From contig JAUIRK010000054.1 in the NCBI GenBank assembly GCA_030549495.1, forward strand, positions 606,374-670,373: DNA of 64,000 bases, read 5' to 3'. Positions 11,062-23,734 of this stretch are shown here, piece by piece. Both the position numbers and the translations under genes were made by a program. Numbering within the stretch: the first letter of the stretch is position 1; each line of letters begins with the position of its first letter. Origin of the DNA: Nectonema munidae (lineage: Eukaryota > Nematomorpha > Nectonematoida > Nectonematidae). Under the pieces are notes generated by a model. The model did no database searches and was not told where the DNA came from. It worked only from the letters and a program-made list of their open reading frames with translations.

Positions 11062-12140
11062 AAATATAAAAGAAGCATTCGCTTATTTGGCAGAAGGCGA
11101 AAGCCCGCATAACAACAAAAATGAAAAAGTCTGAATTATTTTATGTCTAAGTTTCAGTCTAAAACACTCAAAATCAAAGGTGACGAGTTTTATTTTCTAT
11201 AACTCAATTTCGAATCTACTACCATGACTTTTCATAGGCTAAAAATTTTATTGCACTGTGTAAATTAAATAAAGTCTTCCTTTCTTTCACGTGCATGTAC
11301 TTGTGAAAAATAGTTAATTAAGAAGCTACCATCTTTTTATATATATTATATTTTAATTGCTTCGTACTGAAAAAGTTCCTTGCTTTAGGTTAAAAAGCAT
11401 AGTATTTATTGAAAGTTAGTTTTGCACCAAAACGGAAACAAAGTTTTAATACGACTAAAATGGGAACATCCTTCTTTTCCAATTAAAATTCAGTAAATTT
11501 ATGATTTTTGGAAACAAAAAACAAATGCTTGCATACTAATAAGCGGTTGCGACATGATACATCACTTTATTCAGCAGACTTCATAGATAGATACCAGCAT
11601 CACTTCTCATTCACAAGACAAAAAAGAGGATGAAGAAGATTTCAAAACAAGCAAACAAGAAGAGAGATTGGAGAAACGAAAATGATGGATGTTTTTGTTT
11701 GTCTCTAAACGCAAATGATGCATTTGTGAATAGATTTGTTTTGGAGAGCGAAAAAAAACAAAAATGGCTCATCTTTCCTGCTCTACATTTCATCCACATT
11801 TTTCAAATTCTTTGTGCGCTGCACTGCAAAAACACAAGTTTGTGCTCAGCTATTATTTTTTGACTTGTAACAACAACAGACGCACATATAGCGCCCCTCT
11901 CTTCACACACCATTTAATATGAAAAAAGGGCGATTGGGTCGATCTAGGCAACGTGTGTTCCTTACATTCTATCCCCTCACCCATTACCCTTCTTTGTAAT
12001 CAGGGCAGATTTTAATACTTCGCGAACTTAATTTTTTCGTTTTGTCCAATTCAAGTTCCAAAATGCATGCAAAAAGATCAAGGAACCAATAAAGACGGGT
12101 GTGAACTATGGCATTCAAGATAACTTCATCCGCTTCTTAC
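11062..12140. other. no gene recognised
   Basis: Overlapping open frames on both strands at 11611-11863 come from an A-rich GAAGA/AACAAG stretch and carry no motif. Confidence 0.4.
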
Positions 12141-12227
12141 AATGATATTCCTGAATGCACTGAAGGTTGGAAATCGGTACATCGTGTTTTGAACTAGTTC
12201 TTGATCTCTGCCAAGCTCGATAAGATT
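12141..12227 (-). CDS. candidate internal exon, unknown gene
   Basis: An 87-bp open stretch with a long pyrimidine-rich acceptor (TTCTATTTGTCCTTAAG just upstream) and a GTAAGA donor. It would encode NLIELGRDQELVQNTM and then YRFPTFSAFRNII, 29 whole codons in phase 0. It is on the same strand as the SLC6 exons 8 kb away and could be part of the same gene or another; I recognise no domain. Splice borders alone are weak evidence. Confidence 0.3.
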
Positions 12228-14299
12228 CTTAAGGACAAATAGAAGTAATAGAAATAAAATGTGCAGGTATAATTGTGATGATTGAATACAAGGGAATTTC
12301 AAGTTATAACTAACACCTTGTATGCACTGAGATATTATTAATTCCAAAATTTTAAAGGGAATTACAGCCACTTTTGCCCCTCCTTAGCTGGACATGATTT
12401 ATGTCCATGCCATGCCATAAATCAACAATATGCAGCCCCTCGCCAAACTCTAAGTACAGAGGAGGGCGAAAAGGGGGGGGGGGGGGAATAAGAAAGTTAA
12501 TACATTTAAAAGAGGTCGCAAGAGGGGAGGGGAGTTTTAGGACGAACTTTAAAATAAGAAATTTATGATCTGATATTTCTCGAAATAGAAAAAAGTGCTA
12601 TTTTAATTTTAAAATTAGTGAATATAAATCAGTCTTGGCATTTGTAATAGAGTAAACTTAGATTTGTTAAATTTTTCAATGAATATGGAAAAATAGAGAG
12701 CTTCAAGTTGATTAAATAATTTGCAACAGTTTCATGTGTCCACACACGATGGTTGGACCTAAGATTCTTTTATGATTGTTTTCTTACGGGTGGTTCCTCA
12801 ACATTGCAAAATCTCGCTAAAAATGAGGTTCAAATCCCATCATGCTTCAAATCCCTTTCATGATGAGTGGTTTTAGAAAGACGCTGATTTAGAGATAAAT
12901 GCCAACAAGGATTAGCAAAGAAGCATGCACGCACTCACTAAATAATCACAACGGTGAATAAGAACAAACATGCGAAAATGAATAGAACCTATCATCTCAT
13001 CGTTGATAACAGCCTTGATGAATACGATGAGCGGCAGAATGTGGAAGCAATGACTGGTGAGTAGCGTAAAAATATTGACGGCCAAGCATTTCCCAAAAAA
13101 GGGTTATTTTTTAAATGAAATGGCTAATGTCAAACTTAACCCCTCAGTGGCCTCAATTTTTCACTACCTCGGATGTTAGTTAGTTAAGTTGTTTGTGTAT
13201 TTAACGAAATCTATAACTAATTTGCTTAACGCCATCTAAAAAATCTTAAAATTAACCATAAATCAATGAAATATAGAAATTGAATTTCACTGGTGAATTT
13301 ACAAATAATGAATGCCATATAGAATAAATTTTAGGAGGACAGTGGATCCAAGGTTTGAGAACTTGATTCCTTTTGAACATCAAACTAATCCAAATTTTTA
13401 TACATGTCAAATGTATGTATCAATAAAATCACGCTTTTCATGATAATCAGGTACATTATTTTTTTAAATAAACTTCTTCTTCTCTCAATAAGAGCATTCG
13501 TTACCAGAAATATTCGTGAACTGAAAAGGTGTTTTTATTGAAAAGTAAATTATCAGCTTTTCATTTTTCATAATCACAAAATGTGAATTATAATCTAGCT
13601 ATAAAATACATCCATTTTAACGAGATATAAAGGAAAGAAGAAATAAACATTGCACAAAGGAATTCAAAAGGTACTATTTTCTTGAGGGATCAGAGGAACA
13701 GTTCGTGAGCTGAGCCAAAATTTGTTGACAAAAGTTGTTCGTAAACCGATGTTTCCGTAGAAGGGGGTGTTAGTAAACGTAAGTGGCACTTTAAAAGAAG
13801 CGCTTACATGTTATTCAAAAAGTATAGGCAAGAGGTTGATTGATACCAAATCATATATTTCAAAATTTTAAGTAGGATATGTTTTGCCATTTACATAACT
13901 TACTTACATATATTAAAATCGATTTCTATCTCTTTTGACCATAAAATATAAAATACTGTGCCAGCTTGTTTTATGTTTTATCAAGCTTCGTTCATAATGT
14001 TGAAAAACTAATCAGAATAAAAAGAAAATGTAATGGATCATACCTACTACCTATCCTTTTTAAATCGGTTTAGTTTTGGCTTGGATTGAAAACCACTAGC
14101 TCAGAGAAACTCTGTTGGCTACATTTTAATTGTATATACGATTGGATTTGAAGATCAAAGTATTTCATTCGATATTCTCTACAGTAGAACGAGTTCCTTT
14201 TTTGCAAGCGCTAAACCCAAAAATTTCTTCAATACATTTTCTCATGTCACAATGTCACACTATATTTAAAAACTATATATTATGTTTATATATTTATAT
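12228..14299. other. no gene; G14 tract and a weak tRNA-like patch
   Basis: Contains a G-run at about 12473-12486 next to further purine tracts, and around 12785-12900 a box B-like GGTTCAAATCC with a poor box A, which may be an old SINE. The rest is AT-rich without recognisable coding motifs. Confidence 0.45.
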
Positions 14300-14580
14300 C
14301 AGGGGCGTACATCCTCAAAATTATTGGGGGCGAAATTTTTTTTGCAATTTTCAAAATTACTTGTCTGGAAATACCACGAGACCAAATATTCAAGCAATCC
14401 TTAAAAATAGAGTGTATTTAGTGCATACCTAAATTTATAAGATTACTTTATATTTTTTTTACAAAATTGATGAAATTTAAAAACTATACTTCCAGCGAAA
14501 ATATTTTAATTACATAACGCATATACACTAGTTTAAAAAATCCAAAATTATTGGGGGGAGGCCCCGGATGTGCGCCCCTG
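14300..14580. mobile_element. hAT-type MITE (CAGGGGCG family)
   Basis: 281-bp element. Left end CAGGGGCGTACATCC; right end, read inward, CAGGGGCGCACATCC. The inner halves also mirror (AAAATTATTGGGGG occurs next to both ends in direct sense). Flanks ATTTATAT and ATGTAAAT agree at 6 of 8 positions, as expected of an aged hAT target duplication. Related right ends occur at 30714 and 30945. Confidence 0.7.
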
Positions 14581-15414
14581 ATGTAAATTAACATTGATAT
14601 AAGGTATAAGTTGCTTGTTTAGAATAGTGGACACTTAAAAATATGCTTGGAGCTAGAGATGCACCGATAAGAACTTTGGTCTAATACCAATCAATCGGTA
14701 TTTATTATTAATTGGCAAATTATTTATTTTTGCAAGTTAGAATTCGTGTTGAGCATAAATATCTTTAAAATTTTTGCTTAGAAATTTTATTTTAATTTTA
14801 GTATTATTTTAATTAGTTTTTTGAAAATTTGTTTTTAAAAGTTTTTAATAGGCTAATTCACAACTTTTATAAATTTTATTTTTTGCTTGATTCTTTTTCT
14901 TCAAATTTTCTAAAATTTTTTGCTTATATTTTTTAAATTTATTTTACTTATTTTGATTTTAGGCATCTAAAATTTTATTTTATATTTGTACATTTTACTT
15001 TAATTTTTTTCCAAGAAAAAATTTCAAACAAATTTATTAAATTAATTGATTTTTTGACATCTTTAAAAGAAACCGTTGATGTCATCGTCTTAAAATATAA
15101 TTAAATGAGCTAAAAAAATTTAATGTGATGTCTTTTAATATCTTCATTAAACATATCATTCTTGACGTATTTTAAAGATAGCGCATAATTATTTGCTATA
15201 TCAAAAATTAAAAATAGGACTTACAAAAATATTTGAAATTTTTTTTATATCAAATTTAAGGAAGAATTAAAAATCTTTTCAAGAACTGTTTTAAAATGTC
15301 AAGGGATTGATAAAAACATGGTAAGGTGGAATAAAAAAGACAGTTTGAAAATGTATGGAAAGCATGTATGATTCACAACATGGGCAAACCGCGATTGGTT
15401 AACTTGTTTTTAAA
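14581..15414. other. very AT-rich stretch, nothing recognised
   Basis: Long T-rich runs of ATTTTATTTTAATTTT type; no gene, repeat unit or RNA seen. Confidence 0.45.
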
Positions 15415-15740
15415 ATAATTGTTTTTTTAAATAACAACGTTTAACCTTTTGCAATGATTTGCCTTTTATAATAACTTTTAAGGAAAAAAAACCTACCAGA
15501 AAAAGTTATAGAGCTTCAACAAAAACAAAAAATTTTTACAGCATAACTTAAGTTTTTTGTAAATTAATTTGACGTATCCACTATATAGCATACCCTATGG
15601 GTGGCATGGCAGGTTGGTTGAGAAGATGGACTCGGCACGGAAGCCTCTGGGTTCGATTTCTCATCGATACCAATTTGTTCATAGTTTGACATAAGCGGTA
15701 CATCAGTGCCTTGTCAATGAAAAAACACTCACGGTACCTT
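15415..15740 (+). mobile_element. tRNA-derived SINE (copy 2) with shared upstream module
   Basis: Box A-like TGGTTGAGAAGATGG (15615-15629) and box B GGTTCGATTTC (15650-15660) stand 20 bases apart within a tRNA-like head. The body (ATAGTTTGACATAAGCGG, CTTGTCAATGAAAAAAC) pairs with the SINE at 10.0 kb. About 150 bp upstream of the head (AAGGAAAAAAAACCTACC and on) is also duplicated, in inverted orientation, at 29.9-30.16 kb, so the mobile unit is larger than the SINE head alone. Confidence 0.65.
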
Positions 15741-16657
15741 TACTAAAAATTGAAAAATTTGCTACATAATTACCATAAGAGAGAAAGGAGACAAAATAAA
15801 CTAATAAAGCAATTTTCACTATTTAAAATGAAACTGTCTGTTCTCAGAATAATTTCAAAATAATAGGAGGCATAAAAAATGAGATAGTTTATCGGCACTT
15901 TATTTGATATTTTCAAGTTTTTATAAGCAGCAAAAGACAACTTTGAAGTTGCTAAATATATGATATTTAGTATAGTGATTTGGTAAAGCTTGTATTATTT
16001 ACATTTTGTAAGGAATCATAGTAAACAAAAAACGGTAGTTTAATTACTTTTCATAAAATTATTTAAGTGTTTTTTTTATTATTTCTGTCTAAAAATAAAA
16101 TTCTGAGAGCTGGCCTCAATAGATCAATTTTGTTTAGATATACTTTTATTATAATAATCAACAAATTTTCGTAAAAAAATGATTTAATTAATTATGTACA
16201 GTGTTACTTACAAAATTTAAAAAAATAGAGTATTTTTGCTTTTAAACGGAATAGTTAGTCACAATATTCATTCCCAAATGTCGAAAAAAATTTCTTGACT
16301 TGAAAAAATTAAAGTTTTCAAATGTTACAAAATGTAACAAACGTGTTGATAAAGATTAAAAGTGACCTTTGTTGAAAAAATTTTTTAACGCGAGTCTGAC
16401 AATATTCATTGATATAAAATTTTAACGATTTAAAACTATTTTTCTCTCATTTAAAAACATAAACAAATTTTCATTTTTGCAAAATGTTTGGTGTAAATTT
16501 TTACCAAAAATCTCTGTGATTAATTTGAATAGCTGAACTTTCGTATCATGAAAATAGGTTTTGAAAATATTGAAGTTATATTCCGCTAAAAACTAGTTTC
16601 TAATGAGATAAAATAAAATTATTTTTTAATCTCTAAATACAAATGAGAAAGAAGAGA
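15741..16657. other. no gene recognised
   Basis: AT-rich, no recognisable coding or repeat structure. Confidence 0.45.
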
Positions 16658-16825
16658 GCTAAATGAGATAGAAGAGCTTGAACAAGAGAAGAGAGCTTGA
16701 GTGAAATGAGAGAACTTGAATGAGAGAAGAGAGCTTGAATGAGAGAAGAGAGATTGAATAAAAGAAGAGAGCATGAATGAAAGAAGAGAGCTTGAATGAG
16801 AGAAGAGAGTTTGAGTGATTGAGTT
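16658..16825. repeat. 19-bp minisatellite
   Basis: About eight or nine units of GAATGAGAGAAGAGAGCTT with substitutions. It creates a spurious 104-codon frame on the minus strand. Confidence 0.85.
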
Positions 16826-17190
16826 AGCGGAAGAGTAAAGCAGAGAAGAAGACAGAAAAAGGAAATAGAATCACTGTGAGAGAAGAAGATGAGAAAAAGC
16901 TGGTGGATCATCAACATGTGTTTGCTCAAAAATACTATAAGGCCCATTGAGACACTGTGATAAACATTGTTTACTTATTGTGTGCATTAAAACTGGATTA
17001 TTATAGCTCTCACATCGTTTGTAAAATATTTTTGATAGGAATTTCAGAGCAGCTTGGCGTGATCAATGACTTGTATGTCTGCATTCCCTCTTTTATTGTC
17101 TTATCTATTCGAATGATCATTACATCTAATAATGCGATCAGCATACATGTTTTATAAATAAACTAAGCAACTCTTACTTATAGAAAATTA
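16826..17190. other. no gene recognised
   Basis: A 66-codon open frame (16957-17157, +) has no motif. Confidence 0.4.
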
Positions 17191-17599
17191 TTTGGGGGGA
17201 GGGGGCGATGGTCATTTTCGCCCCCTTCCTTAACCCTAAGTGCTGGGGGCGTAAAACGCCCCCCCCCCTCTTCGCTAAAAAAATAATTGTAGAAAATTGG
17301 CTGAATCATATCCCTTCAAATTTTGTGACTTTTCCTAAAATCGCTAGCTGCATCTTTTGAAACCATTTTCATGGTAGTTGAATGACCCTTTCATGTCCAA
17401 AACTGTCAATCAAAATAAAAAATTAAACTTTTTCAGCAAAATTTTGACATTATCTGTACTTAACCTTATAACTTAGGATCTATATTATATAATACCCTGA
17501 AAATTTATAATTATATACAGTTTGGAACGCATAACACTTTATATATTTAATTTTTTCAATAATCATGGCTACTTTTTAGAAAATGTCAATCAAAATTTT

Positions 17600-19262
17600 G
17601 ATTGATCAAAAATGTATCTAATAAAATATACCTTCAAATTTTACATAAAATATATGTTTTTATACTAAATCGGTCATGCTGTTTTCATTTCTGGACTCAT
17701 TTTTTACATTTAGGATTTGAAAATACCTATAAGTGTTAATCAAATTTGCGGTTTACTTCTGAAAATTGTCTTCCAAAACATTCCTTCACATTTTACATAA
17801 AATATATGTTTTATACCAAATCGATCATGTTGTTTTCATTTCTGGACTCAGTTTTTACATTTAGGATTTGAAAATACCTATAAGTGTTAATCAAATTTGC
17901 GGTTTACTTCTGAAAATTGTCTCCAAAAACATTCCTTCACATTTTACATAAAATATATGTGTTATACTAAATCGGCCATGCTGGTTTCATTTCAGGACTC
18001 ATTTTTTACGTTTAGGATATGAAAATACCTATAAGTGTTAATCAAATTTGCGGTTTACTTATAAAAATTATATCCAAAAACATTCATTCAAATTTTACAA
18101 TGAAATATATCTGTTATACTAAATCAGCCATGCTGGTTTCATTTCTGGACTCATTTTTTACGTTTAGGATGTGAAAATACCTACAAGTGTTAATAAATTT
18201 GCGATTTACTTCTAAAAATTGTCTCCAAATACATTCATTCAAATTTTACAATGAAATATATGTTTTTATACCAAATCAACCATGCTGCTATCATTTCTAA
18301 ACTCATTTATCACATTTAGAGTTTTTAAAATATTTGTCAATGTCAATCAAATTTGCGGTTTACTTCTAAAAGCTATCTCCAAAAATATTCTCTCAATTTT
18401 ACATGAAATAAATGTTTTTATACCAAATCAATCATGCTGTTTTCATTTCTGAACTCATTTTTTACATTTAGGATGTGAAAACACCTATAAGTGTTAATGA
18501 AATTTGCGGTTTACTTCTAAAAATTCTCTCCAAAAACATTCATTCAAATTTTACAATTAAATATATGTTTTTATACCAAATCAACCATGCTAGTTTCATT
18601 TATGAACTCAATTTTTGCAGTTTGAATTTGAAAATACCTATAAGTATCAATCAAATTTGCGTTTAGTTCTAAAATTAGTTTTCAAAAATATTGATTCAAA
18701 TTTTACGTGAAATATATGTTTTTATAGCAAATAGATCATGATGATTTCATTTCTGAACACAGTTTTCGCATTTAGAGGTTTTACTGCTAGTGTCAATCAA
18801 ATTTGCGGTTTATGTCGTAAAACTATATCCCAAAATATTCTCTCTAATTTTACATGAAATATATGTTTTTATACCAATTCGACCATGATAATTTTTATTT
18901 CTGAAATCTTTTTTGCATTTAGAGGTCTTAAATGTCTGAAAGTATCTATCAAATCTTCGATTTACGTCTAATGTCTACAGAAATATTTTTGAAATTTAAA
19001 GAAAATATCTGTTTTTATGCCAAATGGAAGATGCTGGTTTCATTTTTGGACTCAGTTTTGGCATTTATGGTTTTAAAATATCTGAAAGCTTCAATCAGAT
19101 TTGCGATTTACTTCTAGATACTGTCTTCAAAAATATTTTCAAAAAAATAAAATATCTGTTTTATACCAAATCGACTATGCTTATTTTATTTCTGTACTGG
19201 ATTTTGGATAATACGGTTAAAAAATATCTCGAAGTGGCAATTGAATTAGTAATGTATGCCTG
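17600..19262 (+). repeat. tandem array, ~150-bp unit, 11 copies
   Basis: The landmark ACCAAATCGACCATGCTG (with variants) recurs at about 17660, 17815, 17967, 18118, 18270, 18422, 18574, 18725, 18872, 19018 and 19166, spacings 146-155 bp. Each unit also carries TTTTACATAAAATATATG and CAATCAAATTTGCGG. Units diverge steadily toward the right, the pattern of an array ageing from one edge. Confidence 0.9.
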
Positions 19263-19266
19263 AAAA

Positions 19267-21269
19267 TCAGTTGTGTAAAATTTTTTCAAAAAATCGTTGT
19301 ATATTAGTCAGATAGTAAAAATATACTTTTTTTGTATATTTTGGCTTATAATACTTTCTACAATCATCTTGAGTAACAAAACGTATTATAAAATCTTTTG
19401 AAAATTTGTATGAGAGAAGGAACGAAGTTGAAAACAAATTGAAAAGAGAACATGTGATCAAAACAAATAATTAAAAAAAATATGTATCTTGACTAAATGG
19501 AACATCTATACCATGTTCTAATGAACTAGGAAGTGGTTTAATTATATAATAGATGCTACAAAAAGATTTTTTCATTTGTAAAAGAAGTTCCTATTTTACA
19601 AATGAAAAATATTTAAATCTATAGCTTATCATATAGGATTACAATTAAAATTTAACTAAGATGGGTAGGAAATCTGAAAATTTATAATAGGTCAGATTTA
19701 TCAAAAATGGCACAGATGCCAATATGTGAGAATTTAGTCACTATCAAGATATTTTTAATTTAAATTGAATTTGTCCATCTTTTTCCTTTTGCGTCAAAGA
19801 GATAATTTTTTAGATGAAGAACGTGGACAACTTTTTGTAATTGAACAATGAACATCACGAATGATTCATCAGAAAAAAACCTTTGCAATGAGATTGGTTG
19901 ACAAATATTCAGGCCTGATAATAAAATACACGATACTGATAAAAAAGTCTAAGATCATCAAGAAGATTCTTTAATCAGAATGCTTTGAGAGAGGAAAAAA
20001 GTAATTTTATCATTATAAAAAAATTTTCGAACACACATTGAAGAATATAAATTTCTAATGAAAAAAGAGCTACCAAGAAAGGATCATCATGGAATGAATA
20101 GTAAAATTACATACTGTAAATTATAATATGACGTAGAGACTACAAGTCGATAACGAATTTGTAGCCAAAAAGATGGAGGTCCTATCGAGTTACATATGTT
20201 ACTGTAGAATGAAATATTTTGAGTTAATTATCGATTTTTTTGACATGTTTTATTGATTTCATAAAAAATGACATCACCATTAAATTCTACATACTTGAAA
20301 TGTATAAAAAACTTTTTATAAGAATAAAAATTTTAATTTTGACATGGGCTGTCATATTTAAATTATTTTGTCAGGTTTGACTAATTTTTTATAAAAAAAA
20401 AAGGAATATAAAATCACTTTTTTGACAGGTTTGTATACTGAATTCCGCATGCTTGAAAATGGATGCGTAAAAAAATATATAATTATTTAGATTAAAGGCT
20501 ACTTTTTGAGATGAGCTGTCACATTTAGATCAATTTTTATATTTTTACTTAGATAAAAGGTTTCTTTTTTGAGATGAGCTGTCACATTTACATCAATTTT
20601 TAGACAGGTTTGATTGATTTTCATAAAAAATAAATATCACCACTGAATTCAGTATATTTGAAAATGGGTATACATGTGTAAAAAACTTTATATACTTATT
20701 TCGATAAAAAGTTCCTTTTTGAGATGAGCTGTCACATTTAGATCAATTTTTTGACAGGTTTGAATGATTTTCATAAAAATGAATATCACCGCTGAATGCT
20801 TGAAAATGGGTATAATATATGTGTAAAAAACTTTATCTAATTATTTAGATAAAAAGTTTCTTTTTGAGATGGGCTGTTACATTTAGATCAATTTTTTGAC
20901 AGGTTTGATTAATTTTCATAAAAAATGAATATCACTACTGAATTCAGCATAGTTGTTGAAAATGGGTATACATGTATAAAAAACTTTATATAATTATTTA
21001 GATAAAAAGTAAAACTTTATATAATTATTTAAATAAAAAGTTCTTTTTTGAGATGAGCTGTCAAATATAAATCAGTTTTTTGACAGGTTTGATTGATTTT
21101 GATAAAAAATGGACATCACCACTGAATTCAGCATAGTTGAAATATATATGTAACATTAAAAATATTTATAAAAACTTATTAATATCTGAGAAAAATAGGG
21201 GGGGGGGAGGCACTTTACGCCCCCCCCCAGCACTTGAGCGGACAAATTTTGCCCAGCACTAATAGGGTT
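19267..21269 (+). repeat. 2-kb block B, first copy
   Basis: Homologous along its length to 21270-23287. It contains a ~900-bp unique part followed by units of ~130-150 bp with CTGTCACATTTAGATCAAT then TTTTTGACAGGTTTGA. It ends in a G/C tract and the TTAA terminus at 21266-21269. Confidence 0.9.
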
Positions 21270-23287
21270 AAAACACATCAATTCTCAAAAAATCGTTATA
21301 TATTAATTATATAGTATGTATACTTTTTTTTTTGTATATTTTGCTTATAAAACTTTCTTCAATCATCTTGAGTATGAAATATTTATTTTAAAAAAACAAA
21401 ACGTATTATAAAATCTTTTGAAAATTAGTATGAGAGAAGGAAGCAACTTGAAAACTAATTGAAAAGAGAACGTGTGATCAGTGGCGTAGCCAAAAAATGG
21501 AAGTTGGGGGGGGGGGGGATGCAAGGAATTTAGGGGGGCATGCAAGGAATTTAGAGGGGCAAGCATATTCGAAATAAAATTATTTGGGGGGGGGGGGGGG
21601 GGGGGCAGAAAAGGTATTTGGGGGGGGGGGGCACTGCCCCCTTGCCCCCCTCTGGCTACGCCACTGCGTGTAATCAAAAGATATCATTAAAAAATAGGTA
21701 TCTTGACTAAATGGAAGATCTACCTTGTTCTAATGAACAAGGAAGTGGTGTAATGATCTAATATTGGGTGCTTCAAAAAAGATTATGACCGTGAAAAAAA
21801 GTTCCTCTTTTACAAATGAAAAATATTTAAATCCTAGCTTATCATCTAGGATTACAATTATCATTTAACTAAGATGGGTAGGAAATCTGAAAATTTAGAA
21901 TATGTCAGCTTTATCAAAAATTGCACAGATGCCAATATGGGAGAATTTAGTCACTATCAAGATATTTTTAATTTAAATTGAATTTGTCCATCTTTTTCCT
22001 TTTGCGTCAAAGAAATAATTTTTTAGACGAAGAACGTGTACAACTTTTTGTAATTGAACAATGAACATCACGGATGATTCATCAGAAAAAAACCTTTGAA
22101 ATGAGATTGGTTGACAAATATTGAGGCCTGATAATAAAATACACGATACTGATAAATAAGTCTAAGATCATCAAGAAGATTCTTTAATCAGAATGCTTTG
22201 AGAGAGGAAAAACATAATTTTATCCTTATAAAAAAAATTTCGAACACACTTTGAAGAATATAAATTTCTAATGAAAAAAGAGCTACCAAGAAAGGATCAT
22301 CATAGAATGAATAGCAAAATTACATACTGTAAATTATAATATGACGTAGAGACTACGAGCCGATTAGGAATATGTAGCCAAAAAGATGGAGGTCCTATCG
22401 AGATACATAATTTACTGACAAATGAAATATTTTGAGTGAATTAAACATCTAAAGTTAGTTTATTAAATAATAATTACCAGAGAAATACTGCAAGTAGAAT
22501 TTATATTGAAGTTTATATATTTGACATTGATTTACAGCTTGATTTTTGACAAGTTTAAAAAATGAACATCACCATTAAATTTTACATACTTGAAAATGGG
22601 TATATATGTATAAAAAACTTTATAAGAATATAAATTTTAAATTTGACATGTGCTGTCATTTTTAAATTATTTTTTGTCAGGTTTGACTAATTTTCATAAA
22701 AAAAAAAGGAATATCACAAGTAAACACAGTGTACTTAAATATGGGTATATATATGTGTAAAAAAACATTATATAATTATTTGGATAAAATGTTTCTTTTT
22801 GACATAAATCAATTTTTTGACATGATTGAATGATTTTCATAAAAAATGAATATCACCACTGAATTCAGCATGCTTGAAAATGTGTATACATGTGTAAAAA
22901 ACTTTATATAATTACTTAGATAAAAAGTATTTTTGAGTGAGCTATCAAATATAAATCAATTTTTGGATATGTTTGATTGATTTTCATAAAAAAATGTCGC
23001 CCCTGAATTCAACATATTTGAAAAAAAACTTTACAAAATTAATTTAAAAAAAGTTCTTTTTTGAAATGAGCTGTCAAATATAAATCAATTTTTTGATAGG
23101 TTCGCTTGATTTTGATAAAAATGGACATCACCACTGAATTCAGCACAGTTGACATATATATGTAACATTAAAAATATTTATAAAAACTTATTAATATCCG
23201 AGAAAAATAGAGGGGGCGGGGGTGGGTGCTTTACCTGCCCCCTCCAGCAGTTGATCGGAAAAATTTAGCACAGCACTTATAGGGTTA
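21270..23287 (+). repeat. 2-kb block B, second copy
   Basis: Tandem duplicate of 19267-21269 starting directly after the TTAA of the first, with its own terminus AGCACTTATAGGG followed by TTAA at about 23285. It carries a hAT MITE (21479-21666) that the first copy lacks. A third, worn copy of the right end lies at 32640-32935. Confidence 0.9.
21479..21666. mobile_element. hAT-type MITE with poly-G core, empty site known
   Basis: Perfect 13-bp inverted ends CAGTGGCGTAGCC, flanked by CGTGTGAT (21471-21478) and CGTGTAAT (21667-21674), a hAT-type 8-bp duplication with one change. The paralogous block at 19.46 kb has only ACATGTGATCA at this point, i.e. the uninterrupted target. The core is mostly G-runs; the 104-codon minus frame here is an artefact of them. 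Confidence 0.9.
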
Positions 23288-23513
23288 ATACGAAAAGGCA
23301 TTTAAGTTTAAAATTTTAAAGTCTTTGATATTTTTTAAAATGAAAAACAAAACTACAATGAGATGCTATAATCTATCATGAGATCCCCCCGCATTCTTAT
23401 TATACGAATTCCTCGTTATGAAATATGAGATAGGTAGGGAGAGATGTCAAAGCACTGTCCAAATTTAATTGATATTCTTGCAAAATTGCTTGAAGGAAAA
23501 GACTGTGCTCAAC
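23288..23513. other. no gene recognised
   Basis: AT-rich, between the satellite complex and the zinc-finger ORF. Confidence 0.35.
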
Positions 23514-23734
23514 TCAGGGGGCTTCAATATGGGAAAATACAGGCCCATCGGCTACTGAATTGAAAAAGTTTGCAAGACACCACCTACCCTCTATAACTGT
23601 ATTGGTACTTAAAAAAACTGACACTTTTTTTGGATATACCACCCTTGTCACTCTATATTTATTTGTCGCTTTCATATTTAGCTTTGAGAAATTGAATATA
23701 TGAATCTGTTTATTATGAAAAACATGTTGTAAAG

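Larger units (their letters stand above)
17229..21269 (+). mobile_element. C-rich-ended, satellite-bearing TTAA element
   Basis: Left end: TTAA then CCCTAAGTGCTGGGGGCGTA, followed by a C12 run. Right end read inward: TTAA then CCCTATTAGTGCTGGGC, followed within 60 bp by a second GTGCTGGG and a C/G tract. TTAA flanks and CCC-beginning inverted ends are the signature of piggyBac superfamily insertions. Inside are a ~150-bp tandem array (17.6-19.26 kb) and a ~130-150 bp array (20.2-21.2 kb); there is no transposase, so it is non-autonomous. A further copy of the same right-hand half follows at 21.27-23.29 kb. Confidence 0.6.

Noticed and set aside
10010-15740. Box A/box B sequences as functional tRNA genes
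   Set aside because: No full cloverleaf or anticodon arm; they belong to dispersed SINE copies.
16633-16947. 104-codon minus-strand Leu/Ser-rich frame resembling a membrane protein
   Set aside because: Made by the 19-bp minisatellite; repeats at DNA level explain it.
21363-21677. 104-codon minus-strand Pro/Gly-rich frame
   Set aside because: It spans the poly-G hAT MITE; the Pro-runs are homopolymer translation.
17600-23200. Tandem repeats as a CRISPR array
   Set aside because: Units are contiguous, diverged, ~150 bp long and lack unique spacers; the window is eukaryotic.
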